A DNA stretch of 64,000 nt from Phyllobacteriaceae bacterium (GTDB lineage: Bacteria; Pseudomonadota; Alphaproteobacteria; Rhizobiales; Rhizobiaceae): contig JANSXT010000007.1 of the NCBI GenBank assembly GCA_024742765.1, forward strand, positions 1 through 64,000. The letters run 5' to 3'. Made by a program: the position numbers and the translations under genes. Position 1 is the stretch's first letter; each line of letters opens with the position of its first letter. This document shows positions 22,867-32,033 of the stretch, one piece after another. The notes below the pieces were generated by a model that saw nothing but the letters and a program-made list of their open reading frames with translations, ran no database searches and had not been told where the DNA came from.

Positions 22867-23412
22867 CTAGAACGGCTTGACGATGACCAGAATGACGATT
22901 GCGATCATCGCGAGCGTCGGCACCTCATTGATGATCCGCCAGTACCGCGCTGGCTTCTCATTGCGCCCTTCGGCAAACAACCGGGCGGACTTCGCCAGGT
23001 AACCATGCGCCCAGCTCATGATCAGCACGGCAACGAGCTTGCCGATGAACCAGAGTTCGGCGAAAAATCCTGCCGTCCAGGCCAGCCAAAGGCCGACAAC
23101 CCATGAGACGATCATCGCCGGCGTCATGATCACCTTCAGGAGCCGCCGTTCCATGACGACGAAGGTTTCGGCCTGCACGGAGCCCGGTTCCGCATCGCTG
23201 TGATAGACAAACAGGCGCGGCAGATAGAGCATACCCGCCATCCACGATATCACCGCGATCACATGGACCGCCTTCGCCCAATCATAGCGGGCCGAAGGCG
23301 ACAAAAGGAAAATGAACGCGGCCAGACCCAGGAAGACCACAAGCGCCATGGCGGCGCGTAGCGCAGCCTTCCGACCCTTGGCCTCCGATATCTCTCGGTC
23401 CGGCGTCGCCAT
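22867..23412 (-). CDS. hemJ: Protoporphyrinogen oxidase HemJ
   Basis: Membrane enzyme that oxidises protoporphyrinogen IX to protoporphyrin IX in Gram-negatives lacking HemY/HemG. The 181-residue product has an N-terminal helix, then DWAKAVHVIAVISWMAGMLYLPRLFVYH with the conserved His, MTPAMIVSWVVGLWL and GFFAELWFIGKLVAV with a conserved Lys, a late LMSWAHGYL-type helix and INEVPTLAMIAIVILVIVKPF at the end. I chose ATG 23412, five bases after the hemE stop. The hemE-hemJ pair beside rho and the origin is usual for the group. Confidence 0.93.
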   Translation of the reverse strand: MATPDREISEAKGRKAALRAAMALVVFLGLAAFIFLLSPSARYDWAKAVHVIAVISWMAGMLYLPRLFVYHSDAEPGSVQAETFVVMERRLLKVIMTPAMIVSWVVGLWLAWTAGFFAELWFIGKLVAVLIMSWAHGYLAKSARLFAEGRNEKPARYWRIINEVPTLAMIAIVILVIVKPF

Positions 23413-23417
23413 AACAG

Positions 23418-24443
23418 TCAGGCCTTGCCGCGCACACAATCGACCAGATAGGCCATGTCGTCGGGGTCGGCCTGCGGCGTGATCCCGTGCCCCAGATTAA
23501 AGACAAAAGGCCCGCCCGACAGCGCATCGAGAATACGATCGACCCCTTCCTTGATCGCAGGCCTGCCGGCCACGACACGCAACGGATCCAGATTGCCCTG
23601 CACCGGCCCTTCCTTCTGAAGTTCGGCCGCAACATCGAGCGGCACCGTCCAGTCGAGCGCGATCATGTCCGCGCCGGTCTTTGCGCGATAGTCGCGATAT
23701 TGCCAGCCCGCACCCTTCGGAAAGGCAATGACCGGCGTTCCGGGCCGTTCGCGCTTGACCGTTTCGATGATCTTGCGGACGGGCGCCACCGAACAACGCT
23801 CGAACGCCTCGCGATCGAGAACACCCGCCCAACTGTCGAAGATCTTGACAGCGTCGGCCCCCGCGTCGACCTGCGCGATCAGATAGCTGGCCGACGCGTC
23901 AGCGAGGATGTCGAGCAGTTTCTCCAGCCGCGCCGGCTCGCGATAGAGCATGAGGCGCGACGGCGCCTGGTCGGGTGTACCATGTCCGGCGATCATATAG
24001 GTCGCCACAGTCCACGGCGCGCCGCAAAAGCCCAAAAGCGCTGTTTCCTCGGGCAGTTCCACACGCAATCGCCGCACCGTCTCGAAAACCGGCGCAAGAT
24101 GATCGAGAACCCGGCTCGCATCGAGCTTTTCGATCTCATCCCCTTCCAGCGGCCGCATCCTTGGCCCTTCTCCCTGCACAAAGGACACATCACGGTCGAG
24201 CGCATCGGGAATGACGAGAATGTCGGAGAAAAGGATCGCCGCATCAAAGCCATAGCGCCGGATCGGCTGCAATGTCGCTTCGACGGCCAAATCCGGTGTA
24301 TAGCAGAAATCGAGAAAGTTCTTCGCCTTGGCGCGCGTCTCTCGGTACTCGGGCAGATATCGCCCAGCCTGCCGCATCACCCAGATTGGCGGTGGCGTGA
24401 CCGTCGCACCCTGCATGACTTCCAGTATCGTCCGCTGGCCCAT
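23418..24443 (-). CDS. hemE: Uroporphyrinogen decarboxylase
   Basis: Removes four acetate carboxyls from uroporphyrinogen III to give coproporphyrinogen III. The signature [20 protein letters not shown] sits near the N-terminus, and [22 protein letters not shown] and NLGHGITPQ are further family motifs. The track starts at 24461 (GTG). The ATG at 24443 follows AAAGGAG at ideal spacing and yields 341 residues, the normal length. hemE next to oriC is a hallmark of alphaproteobacterial origins, as in Caulobacter. It is divergent from maf. Confidence 0.97.
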   Translation of the reverse strand: MGQRTILEVMQGATVTPPPIWVMRQAGRYLPEYRETRAKAKNFLDFCYTPDLAVEATLQPIRRYGFDAAILFSDILVIPDALDRDVSFVQGEGPRMRPLEGDEIEKLDASRVLDHLAPVFETVRRLRVELPEETALLGFCGAPWTVATYMIAGHGTPDQAPSRLMLYREPARLEKLLDILADASASYLIAQVDAGADAVKIFDSWAGVLDREAFERCSVAPVRKIIETVKRERPGTPVIAFPKGAGWQYRDYRAKTGADMIALDWTVPLDVAAELQKEGPVQGNLDPLRVVAGRPAIKEGVDRILDALSGGPFVFNLGHGITPQADPDDMAYLVDCVRGKA

Positions 24444-24921
24444 GCAACGCACTCCTTTCACAGCCCTTTTAAGAATGAGATGTCTAACGAAGGTTTTTTG
24501 ATTTTTCTATGAGTCTGTGGGTTGCGGGCATGAATCTTTTGTCAGCGCTTTTCCACCGCCAGCTCACAAACCTCGCGCTGTGGATTGAAGATCGGTGAAG
24601 CGAGGTAGAACCGAGGACAATCTCAAAAAGTATGATATTTCAGCTATTTAATTGAGTATCGCCGAAATCGTCCTTGTGGAGAATATGTGGATTGTTCCTT
24701 GTTGTTCTGCCCACGGCCCCTGAACGGAAACAAAAGTCCGCAGCATTCATGTTGACCGATCGGCCGCCTTTGTCCCCGTGTGTGAACCAGGCGATGGACG
24801 TACGCGTTTGCCCACCGGAATTGTCCCCAACCAGTGCGTCTCGCCGTTCCGGGCTTTGCGCTTGTTCGGCGCCCTCCGGCGGAGTAGGCCACGCATTGAC
24901 GCCCAGCCTTGAAAGCCGATC
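24444..24921. other. Candidate chromosomal replication origin (oriC) between hemE and maf
   Basis: This 478-base gap holds no credible gene and is the longest non-coding stretch in the window. It has TGTGGATTG at 24579-24587 and 24686-24694, which are near-consensus DnaA boxes. Weaker boxes are TGTGGGTTG (24516), TGTGGAGAA (24675) and TTTTCCACC (24549, reverse strand). An AT-rich stretch at about 24622-24660 lies between the strong boxes and could be the unwinding element. Two CcrM-type GANTC sites are at 24511 and 24532. The hemE-maf position is the known alphaproteobacterial origin site, and genes on both sides run mostly away from it. Confidence 0.85.
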
Positions 24922-25515
24922 ATGACGTTCATCCTTGCATCCACGAGCCCCTTCCGCGCCGAACTTCTATCGAAGGCCGGTCTCACCTTCACAACCGATG
25001 CAGCCAACATCGACGAGCGGGCGGTGGAAGCGCCGCTGCTCGAAAGCGGTCTCGACGCGGCCGATGTCGCCGCGGTGCTGGCCGAGGCAAAAGCGCTCGA
25101 TGTCGCCGTACGTCATCCCGGCGCTCTGGTTCTCGGCGCCGATCAGACGATGGCGCTCGAAGGCGAACTGCTGCACAAGCCCGCAAACATGGAGGATGCA
25201 CGGTTCCGCCTTCTGGCCATGTCCGGAAAGGTGCACACGCTGCACAGCGCGCTCGCACTCGTCCGCGACGGCGAGACGCTTTGGCGGCACACATCCACCG
25301 CGCACATGCATGTCCGGACCTTGTCGCCGGCATTCATCGGCCGGTATCTGGCCGACGTCGGAGAAACGGCCTTGCAGAGCGTTGGCGCCTATCAGATTGA
25401 AGGCCCAGGCGTCCGGCTGTTCGAGCGGATCGAGGGCGACCATTTCGCCATTATCGGAATGCCCATGCTGCCGCTTTTGGCCGAACTGCGCCGTATGGAC
25501 ATGATCGATGGCTGA
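24922..25515 (+). CDS. maf: Maf family nucleotide pyrophosphatase
   Basis: Pyrophosphatase of the Maf/YceF/YhdE family acting on non-canonical or canonical nucleoside triphosphates. Motifs are the N-terminal [15 protein letters not shown], the acidic base-side [14 protein letters not shown] and [20 protein letters not shown]. Length 197 is normal. It opens the rightward maf-aroE-coaE unit directly after oriC. aroE overlaps its end by 8 bases. Which nucleotide it prefers cannot be decided here. Confidence 0.93.
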   Translation: MTFILASTSPFRAELLSKAGLTFTTDAANIDERAVEAPLLESGLDAADVAAVLAEAKALDVAVRHPGALVLGADQTMALEGELLHKPANMEDARFRLLAMSGKVHTLHSALALVRDGETLWRHTSTAHMHVRTLSPAFIGRYLADVGETALQSVGAYQIEGPGVRLFERIEGDHFAIIGMPMLPLLAELRRMDMIDG

Positions 25516-26365
25516 TCCGGCGCGCGCATTCGTCGCCGGCCATCCGATCGGCCATTCCCGGTCGCCGCTGATTCACCGTTTCTGGCTGGACACGTTGGGC
25601 CTGACCGGATCCTATGAGCCGCTCGACATCGCCCCTTACGATTTTCCAGTTTTCCTCGCCGGGCTGCTGGCATCCGATTGGACCGGCGGCAACGTCACCA
25701 TCCCCCACAAGCAGACGGCGTTTGCCGCAATCGAGAACCGCGACGCGGCGGCCGAAGCGATCGGCGCGATCAACACGATCTGGAAAGAGGGCGGCAAGCT
25801 CGCCGCTGGCAACACCGATGCCTACGGTTTTGCGGCCAATCTCGACGATTGGACACCGCAATGGCGAAATGGTCAGCGCGCGCTGGTGATCGGTGCCGGT
25901 GGTGCCAGCCGCGCGATTCTCCACGCGTTGGTCCAAGCCGGTTATCGCCATGTCGACCTGGCCAACCGCACGCGTGAGCGGGCGGCCGAGCTCGCCGACC
26001 TGTTTGGCGAGCGCATCCATCCTGCCTCGCTTGCCGCGATCGACGAATTGGCCGGGGACGCCGACCTGATCGTCAACACGACATCGCTCGGCATGTCCGG
26101 CGAACCGTCCTTGACGGTCGATTTTGCAAGGGTCGGCGACAGCACGATCGTGACCGACATCGTCTATGCGCCGCTGGTCACGCCCATGCTGGCTGCCGCG
26201 CGGGAACGCGGCCTGACGACTGCCGATGGGCTCGGCATGTTGCTGCATCAGGCTGTCCCCGGTTTCCAACACTGGTTCGGCATCCGGCCGCGGGTGACAT
26301 CGGACCTCCGTGCCCATATCGTCGCGGACCTTGAAGCGCATTCGGCGGGGGACGACGCGTCATGA
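25508..26365 (+). CDS. aroE: Shikimate dehydrogenase (NADP+)
   Basis: Reduces 3-dehydroshikimate to shikimate on the way to aromatic amino acids. Substrate site: [17 protein letters not shown] and [14 protein letters not shown], with the catalytic Lys. NADP site: [15 protein letters not shown] followed by LANRTRERA. Length is 285. It overlaps maf by 8 bases and coaE by 4, so the three are probably translated in coupled fashion. Confidence 0.96.
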   Translation: MADPARAFVAGHPIGHSRSPLIHRFWLDTLGLTGSYEPLDIAPYDFPVFLAGLLASDWTGGNVTIPHKQTAFAAIENRDAAAEAIGAINTIWKEGGKLAAGNTDAYGFAANLDDWTPQWRNGQRALVIGAGGASRAILHALVQAGYRHVDLANRTRERAAELADLFGERIHPASLAAIDELAGDADLIVNTTSLGMSGEPSLTVDFARVGDSTIVTDIVYAPLVTPMLAAARERGLTTADGLGMLLHQAVPGFQHWFGIRPRVTSDLRAHIVADLEAHSAGDDAS

Positions 26366-26973
26366 TCCGATTGGGGCTGACCGGTTCGATCGGCATGGGC
26401 AAGTCGACGACCGCCGCCATGTTTGCCGATGCCGGAATTCCCGTGCACGATTCCGATGCCGCCGTTCATGAACTCTACAGTGGCGATGCCGCGCCACTCA
26501 TCGAGGCAGCTTTTCCGGGCACTGTCATCGACGGCGTCGTCGATCGCAAAATGCTGGGCGAGCGGGTTCTGGGCGATTCAGATGCGCTTGGCCGGCTCGA
26601 AGCGATCGTCCATCCGCTGGTTGCCGCGCACGAGGCTGCATTCGTCGACCAGGCGCGTGCCGCAGGAGCGGACCTCGTGGTCCTCGATATCCCGCTCCTG
26701 TTCGAGGTCGGTGCACAGGACCGCGTGGACAAGGTGCTTGTGGTCACCGCGCCGGCCGCCGTGCAGCGCGAGCGCGTTCTGGCGCGGCCGGGCATGACCG
26801 AAGACCGGTTCGCGGCGATCCTCGCACGGCAGGTTCCCGATCGGGCAAAGCGAGCCAAGGCTGATTTCATCATCGACACGTCCCTGGGCATGGACTGTGC
26901 CCGCGCAAAGGTGCGTGATCTGATCTCGGTTCTGACGCCTGAACCCGCAGCGATGAACAACGCAGCCGTTTAA
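26362..26973 (+). CDS. coaE: Dephospho-CoA kinase
   Basis: Phosphorylates the ribose 3'-OH of dephospho-CoA, the last CoA step. The P-loop is [16 protein letters not shown], and the family motifs [23 protein letters not shown] and [19 protein letters not shown] follow. Length is 203. Its ATGA start overlaps the aroE stop. panD and coaA, two other CoA-pathway genes, also lie in this window near 38-41 kb. Confidence 0.96.
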   Translation: MIRLGLTGSIGMGKSTTAAMFADAGIPVHDSDAAVHELYSGDAAPLIEAAFPGTVIDGVVDRKMLGERVLGDSDALGRLEAIVHPLVAAHEAAFVDQARAAGADLVVLDIPLLFEVGAQDRVDKVLVVTAPAAVQRERVLARPGMTEDRFAAILARQVPDRAKRAKADFIIDTSLGMDCARAKVRDLISVLTPEPAAMNNAAV

Positions 26974-27066
26974 TCGGGCAAATGCCTTTGGATCGTTCTG
27001 CATGCGCCTTGTCCCTGCCACGGTGCAGGGCCATCCTATAACGGCGATTTGAAACCTGGACACCCG

Positions 27067-27774
27067 ATGCGCGAAATCATCTTCGACACCGAAACGACCG
27101 GCCTCGACAACAAGGCCGACCGGATCATTGAAATCGGCGCGGTGGAACTGGATAACCGGTTCATCACCGGGCGCTCCTTCCACGTCTTCATCAATCCGGA
27201 CGGACGTCAGGTGCATCCAGAGGCGCTGGCAGTGCATGGCATTTCCAACGACATGCTGGTCGACAAGCCGCGCTTTGCCGAGATCGTCGATGACTGGTTT
27301 GCCTTTGTCGGCGACGCCAAGCTGATCGCGCACAATGCGGGCTTCGATGCCGGCTTCTTCAATGAAGAGTTTGCCCGGATCGGCTTTCCGGCGCTCGATC
27401 CGGCCCGGATCGTCGATTCGCTTGCGCTGGCCCGCCGCCGCCATCCGATGGGGCCGAATTCGCTCGATGCCCTGTGTAAGCGCTACGGGATCGACAATTC
27501 ACGGCGCGAGAAGCATGGCGCGCTGCTCGACAGCGAACTTCTGGCCGAGGTCTATATCGAACTGGTCGGCGGCAAGCAGGCGGCGCTTGGCCTATCGGTG
27601 GCGGCTGACACCGCAGCCGACGAAGGAGCGGGCGCCGACAGCCGCGACAGGGCCGCTACGGTTGGCCCGCGCGCCGAACCGCTTCCATCACGGCTGACGG
27701 CGGCTGAAGCCGCCGCGCATGAGGACATGATCGGTCTGCTGGGCGAAGCGGCGCTCTGGCGCCGCCCCGGCTGA
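27067..27774 (+). CDS. dnaQ: DNA polymerase III subunit epsilon (proofreading exonuclease)
   Basis: DEDDh 3'-5' exonuclease of the replicative polymerase. Exo I is IIFDTETTGLD, Exo II is IAHNAGFDAGFFN, and Exo III is KHGALLDSELLAEVY with the catalytic His. A long Ala/Asp-rich C-terminal tail (about residues 175-235) should carry the clamp- and alpha-binding region. The track start at 27049 is TTG; the ATG at 27067 is preferred and gives 235 residues. It ends 27 bases before the convergent secB. Confidence 0.95.
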   Translation: MREIIFDTETTGLDNKADRIIEIGAVELDNRFITGRSFHVFINPDGRQVHPEALAVHGISNDMLVDKPRFAEIVDDWFAFVGDAKLIAHNAGFDAGFFNEEFARIGFPALDPARIVDSLALARRRHPMGPNSLDALCKRYGIDNSRREKHGALLDSELLAEVYIELVGGKQAALGLSVAADTAADEGAGADSRDRAATVGPRAEPLPSRLTAAEAAAHEDMIGLLGEAALWRRPG

Positions 27775-27801
27775 AATCGCGCGGCCGGGCCTGATTTGAC
27801 G

Positions 27802-28323
27802 TCAGTTGGTCGTCTCGACCTTCTGGCGGGCCTGCTCTTCGGCCATGCGCTGCTGGAACATGCGCGCGAAATCGACCGGATCGATCATCAGCGGCGGGAA
27901 GCCGCCATTGCGCGTGCATTCGGCCACGATCTGCCGCGCGAACGGGAACAGCATGCGCGGGCACTCGATGAAGACCACCGGCAGTGTGTGTTCCTTCGGA
28001 AATCCGTCCACGCGGAAGACACCGCCATAGATCAGTTCGACATTGAACAGGACCTTGTCGTCGTCCTTAGCGGTCGCGTTCAGCGTCAGCACCACGTCAT
28101 AGTCGGTTTCCGACATCGGATTGGCGTTGACGTTGATGTTGATATTGATCGCCGGCGCCTTGTCACGCTGGCGCAGCGTCAGCGGCGCGCCAGGGCTTTC
28201 GAAAGACAGATCCTTGACGTACTGGGTCAGAATGCTGAGCTGCGGCGATTTGCCGTTGCCCGGCGTGGCACCCGCTGCTGCCGTCTCGCCATCGTTCGTC
28301 TTGTCGGTTTCATCCGCCATCAT
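27802..28323 (-). CDS. secB: Protein-export chaperone SecB
   Basis: Tetrameric chaperone that keeps preproteins unfolded for SecA. Visible are [49 protein letters not shown] and the [36 protein letters not shown] block. Length 173 fits, with an acidic N-terminus and a Gln/Glu-rich tail. It lies convergent with dnaQ, an order usual in rhizobia. Confidence 0.97.
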   Translation of the reverse strand: MMADETDKTNDGETAAAGATPGNGKSPQLSILTQYVKDLSFESPGAPLTLRQRDKAPAINININVNANPMSETDYDVVLTLNATAKDDDKVLFNVELIYGGVFRVDGFPKEHTLPVVFIECPRMLFPFARQIVAECTRNGGFPPLMIDPVDFARMFQQRMAEEQARQKVETTN

Positions 28324-28442
28324 GATTGCCTTCTTGGAATTGTCGGAGCGGCGCCAGCGCGCCGGATCGGGAGATTTCGCGGTCGCCTAGCATGGTGCCC
28401 ACTGTGTGACAAGCGGGCCGCCGTGACCGGCCAAACTGTCAG

Positions 28443-28943
28443 CTAGGAGCGTGGCGGGTCGTCGCCCCAGGGTGTGTTGGGATCGGGCTCGCGCGCAAAA
28501 TCATCCTCGTCGAGATCGATCGTGCGGCCGCCGCCCGGACCGGACGCAGCGCCATCGCCATCATATGTGGTCCCGTCCGAACGGACCACCCGAATGCGGC
28601 TCCGGACAAAGCGCCACACCGCGTCGCGCACCGGTGGCACGAAGAGCAGAAAACCCGCCGCATCGGTGACAAATCCGGGCGTCAGCAGCAGGATGCCCGC
28701 GACCAGCAGCATCACGCCATGCACCAGTTCGCGCGCCGGCACGCGGCCGGCATCCATCTCGGTCTGGATGCGGCTGAGTAGCCCGAACCCCTGAACGCGC
28801 AGCAGGATCGAACCGATGATCGCCGTGACGACCACCAGTGCCAGTGTCGGAAAGACGCCGATCTGGCCACCGATCACCACGAAAGCGGCGATTTCCAGCA
28901 GCGGAATGACGAGCAGTGCGAAGGGGATCAGCGAAAATGGCAT
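28443..28943 (-). CDS. fxsA: FxsA family membrane protein
   Basis: Small inner-membrane protein related to E. coli FxsA, whose overproduction relieves F-plasmid exclusion of phage T7; the native role is unknown. It has three or four membrane helices (LIPFALLVIPLLEIAAFVVIGG, PTLALVVVTAIIGSILLRVQG, MLLVAGILLLTPGFVTDAAGFLLF). The acidic cytoplasmic tail has Pro, Gly and Asp runs. I start at 28943 (MPFSLIPF), giving 166 residues; the longer track start adds a charged extension not seen in the family. Divergent from the Tim44-like gene. Confidence 0.88.
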   Translation of the reverse strand: MPFSLIPFALLVIPLLEIAAFVVIGGQIGVFPTLALVVVTAIIGSILLRVQGFGLLSRIQTEMDAGRVPARELVHGVMLLVAGILLLTPGFVTDAAGFLLFVPPVRDAVWRFVRSRIRVVRSDGTTYDGDGAASGPGGGRTIDLDEDDFAREPDPNTPWGDDPPRS

Positions 28944-29080
28944 GGCGGCGGTCCGGACAGGTTGAACAGGGCGTTTGAACCCATGTAAGCGTGACCGGCC
29001 CCGGTTTGAATGATGGCGTTGCACGTTCTATATCATCAAGGCGCGCCGCGTGCGACAACCAGACCGAAAACGGAAACCCA

Positions 29081-29779
29081 ATGGACTCCTCGAATTTTGT
29101 CACCCTGATATTCGTCGTCGCGGCTGTCTTTGTCTTTATTCAGCTCCGCAATGTACTGGGGCGTCGCACCGGTCACGAGCGTCCGCCCTTTGATCCCTAT
29201 TCCCGTCAGGGCGAGGATGTGGCCCGCGATGATGCCGGCGAAGCGGACAATGTGATCACCTTGCCCGGCCGTGGCGAGAACCCCGAGCCCTATGCCGATA
29301 TCGACAAGATCGCCAAACCGGGTACCGAAGTGAACAAGGGTCTGCGCGCCATCCGTGACGCGTCGTCCGAATTCCACCCCGGAGAGTTCCTTACCGGCGC
29401 CAGAATGGCCTACGAGATGATCGTCATGGCGTTCGCCGATGGCGACCGCAAGACGCTGCGCAACCTTTTGTCCGCCGATGTCTATGACGGATTTGCCGCA
29501 GCACTCGACGAGCGCGAGGCGCGCGGCGAAACGGTGCAGACCAATTTCGTCGGCATCGATACGATCGACATTGTCGGCGCGCAGATGCGCGATTCGGAAG
29601 CCCATGTGACCGTGTCGGTCGTCAGCCAGCTTGTCTCGGCAACGCGCGGCAAGGATGGCGAGATCATCGAAGGCGATCCCGAAGCCGTCGCCGAGGTCAA
29701 GGATGTGTGGACCTTCATGCGCGACGTGCGCAGTGAAGCGCCCGACTGGAAGCTCGAAGCGACCGAAGCCGACGAATAG
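29081..29779 (+). CDS. Tim44/TimA domain-containing protein
   Basis: Bacterial relative of the mitochondrial import subunit Tim44. An N-terminal membrane helix (NFVTLIFVVAAVFVFIQLRNVLG) is followed by a disordered acidic linker and the C-terminal Tim44-like domain (FLTGARMAYEMIVMAFADGDRKTLRNLLSADVYDGFAAAL, then VTVSVVSQLVSATRGKDG). Length 232. In alphaproteobacteria this gene sits between secB/fxsA and mltA, as here; a role in membrane protein assembly is suggested but unproven. I chose ATG 29081; the track start at 28991 puts 30 poorly matching residues ahead of the helix. Confidence 0.9.
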   Translation: MDSSNFVTLIFVVAAVFVFIQLRNVLGRRTGHERPPFDPYSRQGEDVARDDAGEADNVITLPGRGENPEPYADIDKIAKPGTEVNKGLRAIRDASSEFHPGEFLTGARMAYEMIVMAFADGDRKTLRNLLSADVYDGFAAALDEREARGETVQTNFVGIDTIDIVGAQMRDSEAHVTVSVVSQLVSATRGKDGEIIEGDPEAVAEVKDVWTFMRDVRSEAPDWKLEATEADE

Positions 29780-29802
29780 GCTGCGGCACGGGCGGCATCG
29801 CC

Positions 29803-30900
29803 ATGTGGTCCCTGCGCCCGATCGCCTTCAATGACATGGCCGGTTGGGCGGGCGACGATCATCGCGCGGCGCTTGCGGCATTGGCGCGCCACACCGAAAA
29901 GCCCGTCGTTGAAACCTATCGGACCGGCAGGCTGGGCATTCCGCCCAAAACGTTGATGGAACTGGCCACCGAGGCGGCGGAGCCCGACGCCCGCACCGAT
30001 CCGCGCGGGTTTTTCGAGAGCCGGTTTGTCCCGGTGCGTCTCGATCCCGGGCCCGGCGAGCGGGGCCTTGTGACCGGCTTTTATGAGCCCGAGCTTTCGG
30101 CCTCCCGTATTTGCACATCGTCTTTTGCCGTGCCGTTCCTGCGGCGACCGCCAGATCTAGTGCCCGTAGACGACAACAACCGGCCATCGGGCTTCGATCC
30201 GGAGATGCGCTTTGCGCGCCGCACTGACGATGGCGCGCTGACCGAACATCACGACCGGGCGGCGATCGAAGCCGGCGCGCTCGACGGGCAAAACCTTGAA
30301 ATCGCCTATGTTACCGATCCGGTGGATGCCTTCTTCGTCCACATTCAGGGGGCAGCAAGCCTGACATTTGACGATGGCAGCGCCACGCGCATCACCTATG
30401 ACGGCAAGACCGGTCACCCATTCACCGCCATTGGCGCGCTTCTCGTCGCGCGGGGCGAAATAGCGGCCGAAGCGATCTCGATGCAATCGATCCGCGCATG
30501 GCTGGCAAGCCATCCCGACAAGGCCGCCGGGCTGATGGCCGAAAACCGGTCCTACATCTTCTTCAAGGAAACGCCGCCAGGCCAGCCCGGCGACGGCCCG
30601 ATTGCCGCCGCCAAGGTGCCGCTGACGGCCGGGCGTTCGCTCGCCGTCGACCGGCTTTTGCATACATTTGGCACACCGATATTTGTCGATGCCGAAAGGG
30701 ATGAAGGCGTGCCCTTCCGACGGCTGATGATCGCGCAGGAAACCGGATCGGCGATCGTCGGGCCGGCGCGCGGCGACATTTTCTTCGGCACGGGCGCGGA
30801 AGCGGGCGAGGCGGCGGGCGGCGTCAAGTCGCCATGCACCTTCACGATTCTCGTTCCCCGTGACATGGTGGACCGGTTGCCGGAGGAATGGGCGCCGTGA
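29803..30900 (+). CDS. mltA: Murein transglycosylase A (MltA)
   Basis: Lytic transglycosylase of the MltA fold. The domain starts at RPIAFNDMAGWAGDDHRAAL and continues with RGFFESRFVPVRL, LVTGFYEPELSASR, FFVHIQGAASLTFDDG and IAAKVPLTAGRSLAVD. The 3D domain at the end (GPARGDIFFGTGAEAGEAAG) contains the catalytic Asp. From the only plausible ATG (29803) there is no signal peptide or lipobox, odd for a periplasmic enzyme. The Smr gene overlaps its end. Length 365 is normal for the catalytic part alone. Confidence 0.9.
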   Translation: MWSLRPIAFNDMAGWAGDDHRAALAALARHTEKPVVETYRTGRLGIPPKTLMELATEAAEPDARTDPRGFFESRFVPVRLDPGPGERGLVTGFYEPELSASRICTSSFAVPFLRRPPDLVPVDDNNRPSGFDPEMRFARRTDDGALTEHHDRAAIEAGALDGQNLEIAYVTDPVDAFFVHIQGAASLTFDDGSATRITYDGKTGHPFTAIGALLVARGEIAAEAISMQSIRAWLASHPDKAAGLMAENRSYIFFKETPPGQPGDGPIAAAKVPLTAGRSLAVDRLLHTFGTPIFVDAERDEGVPFRRLMIAQETGSAIVGPARGDIFFGTGAEAGEAAGGVKSPCTFTILVPRDMVDRLPEEWAP

Positions 30901-31529
30901 CCGAGCATCGCAAAACCCGAAAATCGACCCATCCGCTCAGCCTCGATGACCGCATCCTGTGGAACAAGGTGGCGCGGACGGTCAATCCGCTGGATCGGGC
31001 GCGGCATCGTCAGGCGCAGCAGGATGTGTGGGACGATTGGGTTGCCGGAGCCTTCGGCGACGATGAACCGACGCAACGGACGCCGACCAAGCCTCGTGCC
31101 GCGAGCGAACCGAAGCGGCCGGCACCACCGCCGGAACCCGTCCCCTCGGCCCCCCGCGCGACACGAGCACCGAGCCCCGCCCCCATCGAACAGCCGGTCT
31201 ACAGGAAACTGTCGCGGGGCCGGACGCCGATCGACGCGAGCATCGATCTTCACAACATGAACCAGGACGAGGCGATGAGCCAGTTGCACCGCTTTCTGGT
31301 GCAGGCGCGGGCGCGCGAATGCCGCCACGTCCTGGTGATCACCGGCAAGGGCCGTTCGCCGCACAGCGACGGCGTACTGCGCCGCATGGTGCCGTTTTGG
31401 CTGTCGCGCGAGCCGTTCGCCGGCCTTGTCAGCGGTGTGCGGTCCGCCGCGCGCGGCCATGGTGGCGAGGGCGCGTTCTATGTCCGTCTGCGCAAGCCGG
31501 CCGAACCGCACGGGCACCGGAACCGATGA
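30897..31529 (+). CDS. Smr/MutS2 C-terminal domain protein
   Basis: Protein with a C-terminal Smr domain, found in MutS2 and in stand-alone nucleases that nick branched DNA or cleave RNA. The N-terminal 60 residues are basic and are followed by a Pro/Ala/Arg-rich disordered linker (about residues 60-105). The Smr core shows SIDLHNMNQDEAMSQLHRF and VITGKGRSPHSDGVLRRMVPFWL. GTG at 30897 is 10 bases after GGAGG and overlaps the mltA stop. The ATG at 30888 is too close to the Shine-Dalgarno sequence. Activity and substrate are unknown. Confidence 0.85.
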   Translation: MTEHRKTRKSTHPLSLDDRILWNKVARTVNPLDRARHRQAQQDVWDDWVAGAFGDDEPTQRTPTKPRAASEPKRPAPPPEPVPSAPRATRAPSPAPIEQPVYRKLSRGRTPIDASIDLHNMNQDEAMSQLHRFLVQARARECRHVLVITGKGRSPHSDGVLRRMVPFWLSREPFAGLVSGVRSAARGHGGEGAFYVRLRKPAEPHGHRNR

Positions 31530-31897
31530 CCCCGTTCGGCGAACGGTTGCGGGAACTGCGCGCCGAGCGCGGGGTGACTCAGAGGCAGATGGCGCAGGCG
31601 ATCGGCGTCTCGCCCGCCTATCTGTCAGCGCTCGAACATGGCAAGCGCGGCACGCCGCGCTGGATCCTGGTGCAGGAGATCATCGCCTGCCTGAACATCA
31701 TCTGGGACGAGGCCGACGAGTTGCAGCGGCTTGCGCTTCAGTCTGCACCGCGCGTGACGATCGACACGACCGAGCTGTCGCCGCGCGCGACCGAGCTGGC
31801 CAATTTGCTGGCGTCGGGGATCGATGTTCTGTCCGACGAGGCGATCGAAGATCTACGGCTGAGGCTCGATGCCGCAATTCGGCAATCGGAGCGATAG
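31526..31897 (+). CDS. XRE family transcriptional regulator
   Basis: Small Cro/CI-type DNA-binding protein of 123 residues. The helix-turn-helix covers about residues 3-60: FGERLRELRAERGVTQRQMA, IGVSPAYLSALEHGKRGTP, then LVQEIIACLNIIWDEADELQ. The C-terminal half has Leu-rich helices (ELSPRATELANLLASGIDVLSDEAIEDLRLRL) likely used for dimerisation. Its ATG overlaps the stop of the Smr gene. The conserved order mltA-Smr-XRE in rhizobia suggests co-transcription; the regulon is unknown. Confidence 0.9.
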   Translation: MTPFGERLRELRAERGVTQRQMAQAIGVSPAYLSALEHGKRGTPRWILVQEIIACLNIIWDEADELQRLALQSAPRVTIDTTELSPRATELANLLASGIDVLSDEAIEDLRLRLDAAIRQSER

Positions 31898-31906
31898 CTG
31901 AGGCTT

Positions 31907-32023
31907 TGCTTTTTCCCTCATCCTGAGGTGTGAGCGATCATCCCCTCTTCATTCGAGGCTCGCTGTACTCGCACCTCAAGATGAGGGGATGATCGGCGCG
32001 CCTCGAAGGGCGAGGGGAAAGCA
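31907..32023. repeat. Palindromic intergenic repeat with nested inverted arms
   Basis: Between the convergent XRE and hslU genes lie several pairs of inverted arms. CCTCATCCTGAGGTG (31916-31930) pairs with CACCTCAAGATGAGG (31972-31986), 14 of 15. GATCATCCCCTC (31936-31947) pairs exactly with GAGGGGATGATC (31983-31994). An outer arm TGCTTTTTCCCTC pairs loosely with GAGGGGAAAGCA (32012-32023). The CCTCATCCTGAGGTG...TCGAGG form resembles short palindromic elements scattered between genes in rhizobial genomes. It may also end both converging transcripts. Confidence 0.75.
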
Positions 32024-32033
32024 CAACCGGAAC

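Noticed and set aside
24674-24925. 83-codon frame in the origin region
   Set aside because: Unusual composition for this genome, overlaps DnaA-like boxes and the maf start, and matches no family.
31526-31897. XRE protein as antitoxin of a toxin-antitoxin pair
   Set aside because: No toxin-like gene is adjacent; the neighbours are the usual mltA-Smr-XRE order.
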